A DNA stretch of 64,000 nucleotides, from NCBI GenBank assembly GCA_966211245.1, contig CBIHND010000003.1, positions 62,001 through 126,000 on the forward strand. The letters run 5' to 3'. The notes beneath the pieces were generated by a model that saw only the letters and a list, made by a program, of their open reading frames with translations, had not been told where the DNA came from and ran no database searches. The first letter of the stretch is position 1. Each line of letters opens with the position of its first letter. This document shows positions 1 to 8,755 of the stretch, in pieces. The DNA is from Fluviicola sp966211245 (GTDB lineage Bacteria; Bacteroidota; Bacteroidia; Flavobacteriales_D; Crocinitomicaceae). The translations under genes were made by a program, and so were the position numbers.

Positions 1-753
1 GCCATTAACATTAAGTGTTGCTCCGGAAGCTGTCCAGTTGGAACTTGTTCCGGACAAAGCGAAATTGGTGAGCGTTCCATTATTGGCAGCAACGAGATCA
101 ACAAGTGTGGTAATACCGGTATTGGTTCCATCGGCAACACCGTCATTAAAGTTATAATAGGTTACAAGGTTTGTCTCCGTTCCGGTTAATTGAGCCTGAT
201 AATTGCTTGAAATTTCGCAGGCGGATCGTGCTTCGCTCCAGATGCGGACTTCGTCAATCGTTCCGGGAAAATATTGTGCTCCGCCAGGTCTTGTCCCCAG
301 AGTTAGTAATCCGGATGTTCCGGTTGAGGATGTCCCACCGGCAGCTCCACTTTGAAGAACACCGTTAAAATAGACTTGTACTGAGTTCGATGAAGTAGTC
401 CATACTACGGCAACGTGAGTCCAGGTGTTGGATGGAAGAGTTGCTGAGGTTGCAATACTGTGCGTAGTTCCGTTTTCTACGACATAGAAATAGATGTTAT
501 TCGTTCCTCCGGTGCTCATTGTGGCAAAACTGGTTGTACTTGCCTGAGCATAAATGATTCTGCTGAAGATAGCACCCTGCGGTTTCACCCATGCCTCCAT
601 GGTAAAATCATTTGTTGTCAGATCTGAGAATAACGAAGGGACCGTCGCGGTAACCATGTCGTTGGAGCCATCAAACTGTAGTGCATTTAGCGCAGATTGT
701 GCAGAGGCCATACAAGTTGATAGAACGAGGATTAGGGTAACAAGGTGTTTCAT
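1..753 (-). CDS. Secreted LamG/concanavalin-like protein, 3' part cut by window edge
   Basis: The reverse frame is open from an ATG at 753 to base 1, giving 251 codons with no stop, so the C-terminus lies outside the window. The first ~19 residues (MKHLVTLILVL...ASAQ) are a Sec signal peptide. Residues ~20-215 look like a LamG/concanavalin A-like jellyroll: LQFDGSNDMV at the start, FTMEAWVKP, WTHVAVVW, VYFNGVLQ, IDEVRIWSEAR, then YYNFNDG. In Bacteroidota such domains sit in large T9SS-exported surface or secreted proteins, often with a C-terminal sorting domain; that end cannot be seen here. Ligand unknown; carbohydrate or protein binding is inferred from the fold only. It is divergent from the peptide gene at 1072. 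Confidence 0.85.
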   Translation of the reverse strand, partial: MKHLVTLILVLSTCMASAQSALNALQFDGSNDMVTATVPSLFSDLTTNDFTMEAWVKPQGAIFSRIIYAQASTTSFATMSTGGTNNIYFYVVENGTTHSIATSATLPSNTWTHVAVVWTTSSNSVQVYFNGVLQSGAAGGTSSTGTSGLLTLGTRPGGAQYFPGTIDEVRIWSEARSACEISSNYQAQLTGTETNLVTYYNFNDGVADGTNTGITTLVDLVAANNGTLTNFALSGTSSNWTASGATLNVNG

Positions 754-804
754 AAAAGATGTGTTTGAGCTGTAAACTTACAGAAATATATCCCCATGGA
801 ATAG

Positions 805-835
805 AAAAACCCGCTGTGATTAACAACGGGTTTTT
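805..835. terminator. Terminator-like hairpin in a divergent intergenic region
   Basis: A 9-bp stem (aaaaacccg at 805-813, cgggttttt at 827-835) flanks a 13-base loop; it has A-runs on one side and T-runs on the other, so it could terminate in either direction. No gene visibly ends here: both flanking genes point away from it. The rest of the 318-base gap (754-1071) holds the promoter of the peptide gene and no convincing ORF. Confidence 0.6.
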
Positions 836-1012
836 CAGTCATATGACATTTAAAACTAGCGTTTGGTTTGTGTCCAAATCAGTCTTTTGGAGTCAAGAAC
901 CACCATATTTGGAAATTTTTAGTTTACAAAGAGTGACTATTGTAATTCAGCATGTTACGGTTTTTGGTGAATTCTTTTTGCTAAAAGAGTTAAGAAAACA
1001 TCAGTTGAACGA

Positions 1013-1042
1013 TTGTTTTAGTCATTATTTCAACTATATTCG
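1013..1042 (+). promoter_or_regulatory. Putative Bacteroidota promoter of the Cys-rich peptide gene
   Basis: TTG at 1013-1015, a 19-base spacer, then TATATTCG at 1035-1042, one base off the TAnnTTTG -7 consensus. It lies 29 bases before the ATG at 1072. Confidence 0.45.
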
Positions 1043-1071
1043 GCAACACTTAACAATTAAACCATTATTTT

Positions 1072-1317
1072 ATGAAAAGGAAAGTAATTTTTTCTTTGGC
1101 AGTTTTATCAACCGCCGCACTAACCGCTTTCACAACTGTTTCAGCTTCAACATCAAGCAAAGCACCGAAGTGCTACAAGGTGTATTTGACAAATTCTTGT
1201 GGAATCGTGTATTACAAGTGTACAACATCGGGAAGTATTGACTCCCCTGATTGTTGGTGGACGGGTACCCAAATTAACGGGGGTTGTAACATTACTGAAA
1301 AACCAGGGTGTTTTTAA
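1072..1317 (+). CDS. Small secreted six-cysteine peptide
   Basis: An 81-residue product with an N-terminal signal peptide (residues 1-~25, cut probably after VSA) and a ~55-residue mature part holding six cysteines at 34, 43, 50, 61, 72 and 80, enough for three disulfides. It has WW at 62-63 and ends in GCF. I do not recognise the family. Size and layout recall the Cys-containing NVEALA-type and similar short exported peptides of Bacteroidota, which also precede a propeller-type membrane protein, but the sequence match itself is not evident. It is followed by a perfect terminator and then by two genes on the same strand (1379, 2514), so it is probably made in excess of them. Confidence 0.75.
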   Translation: MKRKVIFSLAVLSTAALTAFTTVSASTSSKAPKCYKVYLTNSCGIVYYKCTTSGSIDSPDCWWTGTQINGGCNITEKPGCF

Positions 1318-1342
1318 GGTGATTTACAGCTAATTGATGTTG

Positions 1343-1370
1343 TGTGCGGGGAAACCCGCACATTTTTTTT
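1343..1370 (+). terminator. Perfect intrinsic terminator between peptide and downstream genes
   Basis: An 8-bp uninterrupted stem (tgtgcggg 1343-1350, cccgcaca 1355-1362) with a GAAA tetraloop, followed by eight Ts (1363-1370). It ends eight bases before the ATG at 1379. It should stop most transcripts after the peptide gene and let only read-through reach the next two genes. Confidence 0.9.
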
Positions 1371-1378
1371 ACTGAAAC

Positions 1379-2527
1379 ATGAAGAATATCAAAACCTACA
1401 TTTTCTTAGTGGTTCTTTTTATTGTTGCCTTTTTTTCATTTAGGTATATCGCTTCTTCCAACATTAATTATGTGAAAGAAGTCTGCGATAACTGTAGTGA
1501 AGAGAGAGCCGTTGATTATCAAAGAGGAACCATTCACCGGTCGGATTCATTGATTTTCCTGAAACAGGATAGCATTGGTGAAATTAAAACAGACATTCCT
1601 CCGAAGCTTCTGAACAATCGGATTTACTTTCTGACGGATAAACGAGTTGTCATCAGCTATCCATTAGTTAAGGGGAAAGAAAACAAACCAACAATTATCG
1701 CAAAACTTCCCGCTGCGCAACCATTTATTTCTGACTTTCTGGTTGTGAACGATTCCATATTGATTTATAGTTCACCTCTGAATGCGGAATTGGTTGAGTT
1801 CAATTTTAAGCGAAATACACACAAGGTGAAGAATCTTTTGAAGAACAACTTTATCAATCCGTTTCCTTTCCTTGGTCTCGAACTCAGAAAAACAAAAACC
1901 GGATTCGTTTTTCCATACATCAATCGTAAGGAATATGAAGAAAACAGTAGCTTTCTGGGTATCTACGATGAAAAATACAATCACCAGGCCAGTATTGGAA
2001 GTTTCAGGGTTTTTGGCAAAAAACAGTATGCTCCGTTCTACGATTCACCAATTATTTCAAATTTCAACAATGAGAAGTTTCTGGTTACATCTTCATCCTC
2101 CGATGGAGTTGCACTTTATCAAATGAGCAAATCTGAGAAAGAATTGAATCTTGAAAAAACGTTCTGTTTCAAAAACAAGGTGTACGGAAAAGTACAAGAG
2201 AACATTTCAGATGCGCAACTTTCGGATTTTAACTTATTGAATGAGCTGTATGTGACTGGAAGCTATGTGGTATCTTTGAAATGGATTGGAAAGCATCTTT
2301 ACAGAATCACAAAAGGAGAGCAATCACTTACGAATAAAAAAGGAATGATCAATACGATCGAGTTATCGGGATGGTCATTGGAACGATACGACATGTCGAA
2401 GAATCGGGTAACGTATTGTAAAATTCCTGCAGGCAAATACCGCTTCACCAATAACTTCATTCTTGATAACAAACTATTCTTTTTATCATCAAACACTAAC
2501 AAAATCATCTATTATGTTCTTTCGTAA
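1379..2527 (+). CDS. Membrane-anchored unknown protein, possible beta-propeller
   Basis: 382 residues. One hydrophobic segment at residues ~6-28 (TYIFLVVLFIVAFFSF) is a signal anchor or uncleaved signal; the rest should be outside the cytoplasm. A CDNC pair sits just after it (residues 36-39). The body is rich in short beta strands separated by turns (DSLIFLKQD, NRIYFLTDKR, KLFFLSSNTNKIIYYV), like the TolB-type or 6-bladed propeller proteins of Bacteroidota, but I see no diagnostic repeat motif, so the fold is an inference. It overlaps the next gene by 14 bases and is expressed behind the terminator at 1343-1370. Function unknown; its neighbours suggest a role in handling or sensing the Cys-rich peptide. 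Confidence 0.75.
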   Translation: MKNIKTYIFLVVLFIVAFFSFRYIASSNINYVKEVCDNCSEERAVDYQRGTIHRSDSLIFLKQDSIGEIKTDIPPKLLNNRIYFLTDKRVVISYPLVKGKENKPTIIAKLPAAQPFISDFLVVNDSILIYSSPLNAELVEFNFKRNTHKVKNLLKNNFINPFPFLGLELRKTKTGFVFPYINRKEYEENSSFLGIYDEKYNHQASIGSFRVFGKKQYAPFYDSPIISNFNNEKFLVTSSSSDGVALYQMSKSEKELNLEKTFCFKNKVYGKVQENISDAQLSDFNLLNELYVTGSYVVSLKWIGKHLYRITKGEQSLTNKKGMINTIELSGWSLERYDMSKNRVTYCKIPAGKYRFTNNFILDNKLFFLSSNTNKIIYYVLS

Positions 2528-3008
2528 TCTGCTTTGGATGTTTCCGGTAGCGATTTTATTAATGAGTTCCTGTACGGAATCCCCACCACCTCTGTCAAAA
2601 AAATCGCGGCAACCTAAAGAATTGTTTATGGCTTATTCAAACCAAAAGGATTTGAAGAACTATTTCAAAGCAACCTTCAACGAAGAAATTGACCTTAAAA
2701 CAGACACCATTTTCTTTATTCCGCTGAACAGTTGTGACAAATGCGTTGACGCGCTCATGACAACGATCTCAAAAAACAAGTTCAACGGATGGATTGTTTT
2801 TGGTGGTGATATTAAGCAAACTCCAATCTTTAAAGACAAGTACAACTTGCTCAACGAGAACTTCAATTGCCTGATAGACAAAGAGTACACCATGTATCGT
2901 TACAATTTGAAGATTGCCGAAACCACTTTACTTGTTTCAAACAAGGCATTTCCGATAAACTACGGAAACATCAAAGACATGTGTTCGGTTCTGCACTGGA
3001 AGAAATAG
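2514..3008 (+). CDS. Lipoprotein with thioredoxin-like CxxC motif
   Basis: I start the gene at 2514 (MFFRNLLWMF), not at the earlier in-frame ATG at 2463, because this gives a clean lipoprotein signal with the lipid-bearing Cys at residue 20 (LLMSSC). The 164-residue product carries IFFIPLNSCDKC: a beta strand running into C74-x-x-C77, then a helix and a second strand (GWIVFGG). That order is typical of thioredoxin-fold redox proteins, though the usual WC and cis-Pro context is not clear. Two more Cys lie near the C-terminus. It overlaps the preceding gene, so the two are translationally linked. A role in disulfide chemistry on the six-Cys peptide is a plausible inference only. Confidence 0.75.
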   Translation: MFFRNLLWMFPVAILLMSSCTESPPPLSKKSRQPKELFMAYSNQKDLKNYFKATFNEEIDLKTDTIFFIPLNSCDKCVDALMTTISKNKFNGWIVFGGDIKQTPIFKDKYNLLNENFNCLIDKEYTMYRYNLKIAETTLLVSNKAFPINYGNIKDMCSVLHWKK

Positions 3009-3017
3009 TGAAATAAT

Positions 3018-3051
3018 AAAAAGGCCGCACTTGTTAAGATGCAGCCTTTTT
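3018..3051. terminator. Bidirectional terminator
   Basis: aaaaaggc/gccttttt (3018-3025, 3044-3051) plus an inner gca/tgc pair forms a hairpin with A and T tails on opposite sides. It serves the peptide cassette on + and the delta-60 gene ending at 3054 on -. Confidence 0.85.
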
Positions 3052-3053
3052 AT

Positions 3054-6000
3054 TTACTGTTTAATTATTCTGGAGATGTTTTTACCATTCTCGGTATTTA
3101 GCTCAAAGAAGTAGACTCCCGTTTCTACATTTCTCAATGAAACTTGTGCTCCGGAAGTGATCGTTGAAGTCTGAATGAGTTTGCCCTGGGCGTCGTAAAC
3201 CACAAGCTCAGCTTCGTTTCCATCAAAGGTTATTGTTACCAGATCGTTGGTTGGGTTGGGGTAGAGCCAGACTGAAGTTTCTTCCAAATCATTGATTCCG
3301 GCACTTGAAATAGTACCGTTTTCATAGTAAATTGCTTCGGTAACGGTAAAGTAGTCCTCCACAGCTTTACTTGGACAGAATACACTTAACTGTAAATAGT
3401 AGACACCGTTTCCGCTATTCAATTCGTAGGAAGTTGTGTCGAAGTTTGAGCCGTTCGAATCCACAATGTTCCAGATCACATTTACGGTATTTCCGTTCGC
3501 CCAGATGGAATCGATGTAAGCCGTGTCGATACCGTTGTAGTATATGATACAGTCTTCAAGTGTCACTCCCAGTGAATCTTGTACAAGCGAATCCAGGAAC
3601 GGATTGTTGAAGACGTAATTCGAATCTACAGGAACGACGAATTGAGAGGTCAATGTATCGCCACAGAGGTTGACGATTTGCAGATCATGAACACCCGGGC
3701 AGATGTCGCTAATTAGGCTATACCCACTTGAAACAATAGGGGTATTTCCATCTATGATTACTTCAAAATCTGGTGTTCCAGCGAGATCAATTGCGAATGC
3801 CCCCAAACAATTATTCGGATCAGAAGGAAGAGAGAATGCAGTTTCAATAACCGTTGGTTGAGAAAGAATGATGGTTAAATCAAGAGTAACAATGGAATCA
3901 CATCCTGCAGCGTTGATCAACGTCCATGTTGGTGTGTTAGTTGAAACGGTGTAAGTAATCCCGTCAATCCACGTGAAAGAATCGCAAATTGTTTGTACAT
4001 CGGTTCCAGTTGTGCTGTTTGTAATGGTCAAATTCAGAGTAACGACAGAATCACACCCTGCGGAATTCGTTAAAATCCATGTTGGGGTGTTGGTTGAAGC
4101 GAAGTATGTAATCCCGTCTATCCATAATAAAGAGTCGCAAGCAACCTGAACGTCTGTACCAGTAGTTGGACTTGTAATGATAAGGTTCAAAACATAGATA
4201 GAGTCACATCCGTTTCCTACAACTCCTGACGAGGTGTACGAATAGAAACCACTTGATGAATATGTCGAACCACTTAGGTTCCAGGTATAATTAATACAAG
4301 CATTAACTGCAAGAGTATCCGAAATAGGAGAGCAGTTAATAACTTTTGCCAAACGATTTCTTCCGACTCCGTCGTAATTGGTAAACTTTCCTCCAATCCA
4401 GGCAGTATTATCGGTTTCATCAATAGAGCAGGTTCTAATTGTGTTGTTAGCACCGAGTAACGATGAAAAACTCTCATCTACACTCCCGTCAACATGCAGT
4501 CGTACTATCCTTTTTTCACTTGTTCCATTGAATGCGGTAAAATCTCCTGAGAGAACAATTTCTCCGCTAGTTTTGAGAACAATAGAGTATACTGTATTAT
4601 TTGCACCAGATCCTGGATTGAATGAAAGATCCATTGACCCATTCGCGTTGAGTCTTGCGATTCGGGAAACAGAGATAGAGTTGATAGAAGTAAAATTACC
4701 ACCAACCAGAATTTTACCGTCTGTTTGAACCGCGACACATCGGATAGTTCCGTTTGCTCCAGTTCCTATTTGAAAACTAGTATCGATGGTTCCATTTTCA
4801 TTCAATCGGACTATTCTATTGAATAGAGTATCATTGTAGGAAGTAAAGTCTCCACCTAAAATGATTTTTCCATTATTCTGAATGTGCGATGCGAAAATTG
4901 TACTATTCGCACCTGTTGATAAAAAGGAAGCATCTAAAGTACCATCGCTATTGATTCTTGCTATTCGATTTAATGCATTCTGGTTGAACGTACTAAAATC
5001 TCCGCCCACAATGAGTTTTCCGTCGTTTTGTAAGCCAATAGTATGCACTGCGCCATTGGCAGAACTCAAGCTGCTGAAAAGAGTGTCAAGCCCGCCATTA
5101 GGATTAATTCTTGCGAGATGTCCTGTTGGAGTATTACCAAATTGTGTAAAATTTCCGCCGATAATAATTTTACCATCAGCTTGCGTTTCCGATGACAATA
5201 TAGCCGCATTGGGCCCAGTGCTACAAACAAAAGAAGTGTCTCTTGATCCGTTGCTATTAATGCGTGTAATTCTCATGGCACGGTCGCCATTGAACGCCGT
5301 GAAATCTCCTGCAATTATTGCTTGTCCATTCGGTTGTATCCTGGAAACAAATACGTCTCCATCGGCACCGGTTCCGACGTTGAATGCATTAAGGTTTCCA
5401 AGGGAATCTATTAAGGCCAGATAGCGACTATTCATAGCATTATAACTTACGAAACTGCCACCGAGAATAATATTTCCATTTGGTAATGTTGCAATAGCTC
5501 CCAGATTATTATCTACCCCTTCTCCCGGATTAAACGTATAATCAATGCTTCCGTCACTGTTTAGTCGAATAATGCGGTTATAACTACTGTTATCATAAGT
5601 TGTGAATGCGCCTCCCACCAAGATTTTTCCGTCGGATTGAAGATACGTTTGGAATATTGTATTATCGAAACCACTCGCTGAATTAAATGTCAGATCTAAA
5701 GATCCATCTGTGTTTAATCGAGCTATATTGTTAACTGCAACTCCATTGAAAGTTGCAAAATCTCCTGCTATGATAATTTTTCCATCGGGTTGTAACGCGG
5801 CTGCATAAATATTATAATCACTCGCTCCGCTACCCGGATTAAATGAAAAATCTATCGTGCCGTTTGCGTTTAAGCGCACGATGCGATTACAACTTGTTCC
5901 ATTAAAAGAAGTGAAGTTACCGGTAAGAATAAGTTTACCATCCGTCTGTAACAATACGTGATACACCGTTCCTCCATTGTTTGTTCCACTCCCTACACTG

Positions 6001-6554
6001 AATGTGGGATCAAGAACCCCAGAGGCATCACACTTTCTTATTCCTTTTGTGAAGGAACCCCCGAAGACAATTTTACCATCAGGTAAAACAACAATGTCAT
6101 CTACACCGCTGTCCGTAAGCGAACTGTAAAAGGTATTATCAAAGCTTCCGTCAGTATTTATTCTTGCCAGTCGGTTAGCGGGAATACCATTGTACATTGT
6201 AAAAAAACCGCCAATCAATATTTTCCCGTCAGGTTGTATGGCCATTGAAAATACAGAGCTGTTTGGACCCGTTCCGGTATGAAAGGAAGTGTCTCTTGTA
6301 CCGTCCGAATTCAGCTGAATTAAACAGGATATTGGTGTTGAATTGTAAGTTTGAAAATAACCACCAGCTATAATTTTTCCATCGGGTCTGACTCTCGTGA
6401 TATAAATTTCATTGTTGGTCCCGTCTCCGAAACCGTTTCCGATATCACTGGTGTTGAACGTAGAATCTATTCTCCCGGCTTGGGAATAAGCAGTTGTACA
6501 TAACAAGATCAATTGTGCTATAAGCACAAATGGATAAAAGGTTTTGATTTTCAT
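3054..6554 (-). CDS. T9SS-exported delta-60 repeat protein, 14 repeats (paralog A)
   Basis: 1166 residues: signal peptide (1-~25); fourteen ~48-residue delta-60/DUF5122 repeats of the form QxDGKIxxGGxFTxxNG...RIxRLNxDGSxDxSF; three ~50-residue modules with CDSxxW...GCDSxxxLxLTI (residues ~740-900); a five-Cys module shared with its two neighbours (907-1075); and a T9SS type A sorting domain (~1090-1166, LYPNPTNDLV...GVYFFEL...RIIKQ). Delta-60 repeats are held to form beta-propeller blades; the protein should be exported by the T9SS and fixed to, or released from, the cell surface. Ligand unknown. Repeat 7 is degenerate (SLGNLNAF in place of DGSxDxSF). It lies 21 bases after the paralog at 6576, last in a three-gene array. 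Confidence 0.93.
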   Translation of the reverse strand: MKIKTFYPFVLIAQLILLCTTAYSQAGRIDSTFNTSDIGNGFGDGTNNEIYITRVRPDGKIIAGGYFQTYNSTPISCLIQLNSDGTRDTSFHTGTGPNSSVFSMAIQPDGKILIGGFFTMYNGIPANRLARINTDGSFDNTFYSSLTDSGVDDIVVLPDGKIVFGGSFTKGIRKCDASGVLDPTFSVGSGTNNGGTVYHVLLQTDGKLILTGNFTSFNGTSCNRIVRLNANGTIDFSFNPGSGASDYNIYAAALQPDGKIIIAGDFATFNGVAVNNIARLNTDGSLDLTFNSASGFDNTIFQTYLQSDGKILVGGAFTTYDNSSYNRIIRLNSDGSIDYTFNPGEGVDNNLGAIATLPNGNIILGGSFVSYNAMNSRYLALIDSLGNLNAFNVGTGADGDVFVSRIQPNGQAIIAGDFTAFNGDRAMRITRINSNGSRDTSFVCSTGPNAAILSSETQADGKIIIGGNFTQFGNTPTGHLARINPNGGLDTLFSSLSSANGAVHTIGLQNDGKLIVGGDFSTFNQNALNRIARINSDGTLDASFLSTGANSTIFASHIQNNGKIILGGDFTSYNDTLFNRIVRLNENGTIDTSFQIGTGANGTIRCVAVQTDGKILVGGNFTSINSISVSRIARLNANGSMDLSFNPGSGANNTVYSIVLKTSGEIVLSGDFTAFNGTSEKRIVRLHVDGSVDESFSSLLGANNTIRTCSIDETDNTAWIGGKFTNYDGVGRNRLAKVINCSPISDTLAVNACINYTWNLSGSTYSSSGFYSYTSSGVVGNGCDSIYVLNLIITSPTTGTDVQVACDSLLWIDGITYFASTNTPTWILTNSAGCDSVVTLNLTITNSTTGTDVQTICDSFTWIDGITYTVSTNTPTWTLINAAGCDSIVTLDLTIILSQPTVIETAFSLPSDPNNCLGAFAIDLAGTPDFEVIIDGNTPIVSSGYSLISDICPGVHDLQIVNLCGDTLTSQFVVPVDSNYVFNNPFLDSLVQDSLGVTLEDCIIYYNGIDTAYIDSIWANGNTVNVIWNIVDSNGSNFDTTSYELNSGNGVYYLQLSVFCPSKAVEDYFTVTEAIYYENGTISSAGINDLEETSVWLYPNPTNDLVTITFDGNEAELVVYDAQGKLIQTSTITSGAQVSLRNVETGVYFFELNTENGKNISRIIKQ
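3330..3836 (-). repeat. Shared five-cysteine module, copy A
   Basis: Codes residues 907-1075 of the protein at 3054. The same ~168-residue module occurs at 6846-7349 and 9032-9538. Conserved Cys sit at module positions 10, 46, 58, 96 and 154. About 50 residues in the middle are identical in all three copies, while the DNA differs at many third codon positions. Confidence 0.85.
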
Positions 6555-6575
6555 GATGATAAAACCTGAATGAGA

Positions 6576-8675
6576 TTAATTCTTTACTACACGCTTCACA
6601 ACTCGTCCGCTTTCCGTTGAAAGTTCAAAGAAGTAAACGCCAGTTTCCACATCTTTCAGTGAAACCTGAGCTCCGGAAGTTATCGTTGAAGTTTGAATGA
6701 GCTTGCCCTGAGTATCGTAAACGAAGAGTTCGGCTTCGTTTCCATCGAAGGTGATTGTTACGAGATCGTTGGTAGGATTGGGGTAAAGCTGGAAGAATGT
6801 TTCAACCTCATTTGTCAATCCAACTGATAAGCCTTCTATATAAACGGCCTCAGTCACGGTGAAGTAATCACCAAGAGCCTTGCTTGGGCAGAAGACGCTC
6901 AATTGTAGCCAATATACTCCGTTTCCGTTGTTCAAGACATAAGCTGTAGTATCGAAGTTTGAACCATTAGAATCTACTATGTTCCAAATTACGTTTACTG
7001 TATTTCCGTTTGCCCAAATGGAATCGATGTATGCTGTATCAATGCCGTTATAGTAAATAATGCAGTCTTCGAGTGTAACCCCAAGTGAATCTTGAGCCAA
7101 TGAATCCACAAACGGATTATTGAAAACATAATTGGAATCGACTGGAACTACGAACTGACAGGTCAAAGTGTCACTACAGAAATTAACGATTTGAAGGTCA
7201 TGAACTCCTGGGCAGAGACCGTTTAACGTATAATGATCGTCTGTACTACCGGATGTGTTTCCATCCAAAATTATTGTAAAATACGACGTTCCGATAATAT
7301 CAAAATTAAAGCTTCCTGTACACGTATCTGGAAGTGAGGGTAAAGAAAAATGAGATTTTAATATTGAAGGTTGAGAAGAGAGAACAATTAGCTCTAATGT
7401 TAAAAGGGAATCATATCCTTCGGAATTGATGAGTTGTAGATCATATGAACCGCTTGTCGTGTAGACCTCAGAGCCTAGAACCAAACTATCACATACTGTT
7501 TCCGTAACAATGGTGGGTATACCGGTTAGGCTATGGATTCGGGCAATCCGATTTCGCGCGACACCATTGTAACTTGTGAAATTCCCGCTAATAAGTATTT
7601 TTCCGTCGGATTGGACTCCTACAGAGGCAACGATGTTATTAGTACCCAGACCCGTATCAAAAGTTGGGTCTAACGTCCCATCCGTATTTAATCGGGCAAT
7701 AAAGTTTGCTCCCGAATTGAAATCCCCTCCAACCACAATTTTGCCATCTTGTTGCGCACAGATCGAATGAAAGGGGCCATTTGGCCAGTTTCCTCCATTG
7801 AATGATTCATCAAGGCTTCCATCAGTATTTAATCTGGCGATTCGATACCTTTCGTTCCCGTCATACTGGTCAAAAATTCCTCCAATGACAATTTTTCCGT
7901 TTGGTTGTAGAAACACACTGTGAATAGATCCGCTTGCTCCGGACCCAACGTTAAAGCTTTCATCTATGGTGCCATCAGGATTTAATCTTGCTATTCTATT
8001 TACTGAGATTCCATTGTAACTAGTAAAGTTTCCTCCAATTACAATTTTTCCATCAGTCTGAATTGCTAAGGCACTTACTGATTCAGTTCCCGTACCTGTA
8101 TTAAAACCTAGATCTACGCTACCATCAGCATTTAATCGAGTGATGCCATTTTGAGTATAACCACTGTAACCGGAAAAGTTTCCACAAACAATAATTTTGT
8201 TGTCTGGTTGAATCAAAAGTGTAGTGATCAGCTGATTTGCACCCGTTCCAACGGTAAAACTCGGATCGGGACTCCCATTTTCATTTAGGCGAGCTATGTG
8301 ATTCAGTGCTGTTCCGTGAAAGATACTGAATTCGCCTCCAATTACAATTTTTCCATCATCTTGTATTTCAATATCGAATATCATTCCATTTGCACCCGTT
8401 CCGACATCGAAAGAGGCATCTATACTACCATCGGAGTTTAATCGTGTAATTCTATTTATGGCCGTCCCATTATAGTTCGTAAAGTCACCACCTATAATAA
8501 TTTTACCATCCGCCTGTATGGCCATTGCTAATACGTTACCGTTAAACCCCGACCCTATATTGAATGTGGGGTCATTCGTTCCGTTTTGCAGAAACGCAAA
8601 AAAAGGAAAGAGCAACATGCAACTCACAGTGAAATATACAGTAGCCTTCTCTTTTAATTTAGTAATGATTTTCAT
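6576..8675 (-). CDS. T9SS-exported delta-60 repeat protein, 7 repeats (paralog B)
   Basis: 699 residues, the shortest of three tandem paralogs. Signal peptide (~1-30, with a positively charged lead MKIITKLKEK), seven delta-60/DUF5122 repeats (residues ~35-370), one CDS...YDS module (~380-440), the shared five-Cys module (443-610) and a T9SS sorting domain (~622-699, LYPNPTNDLV...RVVKN). Seven repeats would close a single seven-bladed propeller, half the size seen in the neighbours. Like them it should be a T9SS cargo on the surface or outside the cell; the bound ligand is unknown. Its C-terminal ~80 residues are closer in DNA to paralog C than to paralog A. It sits between the two long paralogs, 80 bases after one and 21 before the other, so it may be co-transcribed with paralog A from its own promoter. 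Confidence 0.93.
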   Translation of the reverse strand: MKIITKLKEKATVYFTVSCMLLFPFFAFLQNGTNDPTFNIGSGFNGNVLAMAIQADGKIIIGGDFTNYNGTAINRITRLNSDGSIDASFDVGTGANGMIFDIEIQDDGKIVIGGEFSIFHGTALNHIARLNENGSPDPSFTVGTGANQLITTLLIQPDNKIIVCGNFSGYSGYTQNGITRLNADGSVDLGFNTGTGTESVSALAIQTDGKIVIGGNFTSYNGISVNRIARLNPDGTIDESFNVGSGASGSIHSVFLQPNGKIVIGGIFDQYDGNERYRIARLNTDGSLDESFNGGNWPNGPFHSICAQQDGKIVVGGDFNSGANFIARLNTDGTLDPTFDTGLGTNNIVASVGVQSDGKILISGNFTSYNGVARNRIARIHSLTGIPTIVTETVCDSLVLGSEVYTTSGSYDLQLINSEGYDSLLTLELIVLSSQPSILKSHFSLPSLPDTCTGSFNFDIIGTSYFTIILDGNTSGSTDDHYTLNGLCPGVHDLQIVNFCSDTLTCQFVVPVDSNYVFNNPFVDSLAQDSLGVTLEDCIIYYNGIDTAYIDSIWANGNTVNVIWNIVDSNGSNFDTTAYVLNNGNGVYWLQLSVFCPSKALGDYFTVTEAVYIEGLSVGLTNEVETFFQLYPNPTNDLVTITFDGNEAELFVYDTQGKLIQTSTITSGAQVSLKDVETGVYFFELSTESGRVVKRVVKN
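6846..7349 (-). repeat. Shared five-cysteine module, copy B
   Basis: Codes residues 443-610 of paralog B. In the last ~104 residues it differs from copy C at five positions by my alignment. It has one extra Cys (TLTCQF) not found in copies A and C. Confidence 0.85.
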
Positions 8676-8707
8676 GAGATGATGGTTTTTTGGTCTGTTA
8701 CGAGAAA

Positions 8708-8715
8708 CAAAAATA
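8708..8715 (-). promoter_or_regulatory. -7 box upstream of paralog B
   Basis: On the minus strand this reads TATTTTTG, a full TAnnTTTG match, 32 bases before the ATG at 8675. No clear -33 TTTG at normal spacing. Confidence 0.4.
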
Positions 8716-8755
8716 AGGTTTCCAAATCAAATCATTACATATGATATCTGTTCGA

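Noticed and set aside
759..1241. 160-codon open frame on + across the divergent gap and the peptide gene
   Set aside because: It crosses a terminator hairpin, overlaps the well-supported peptide gene in another frame and has no signal or domain.
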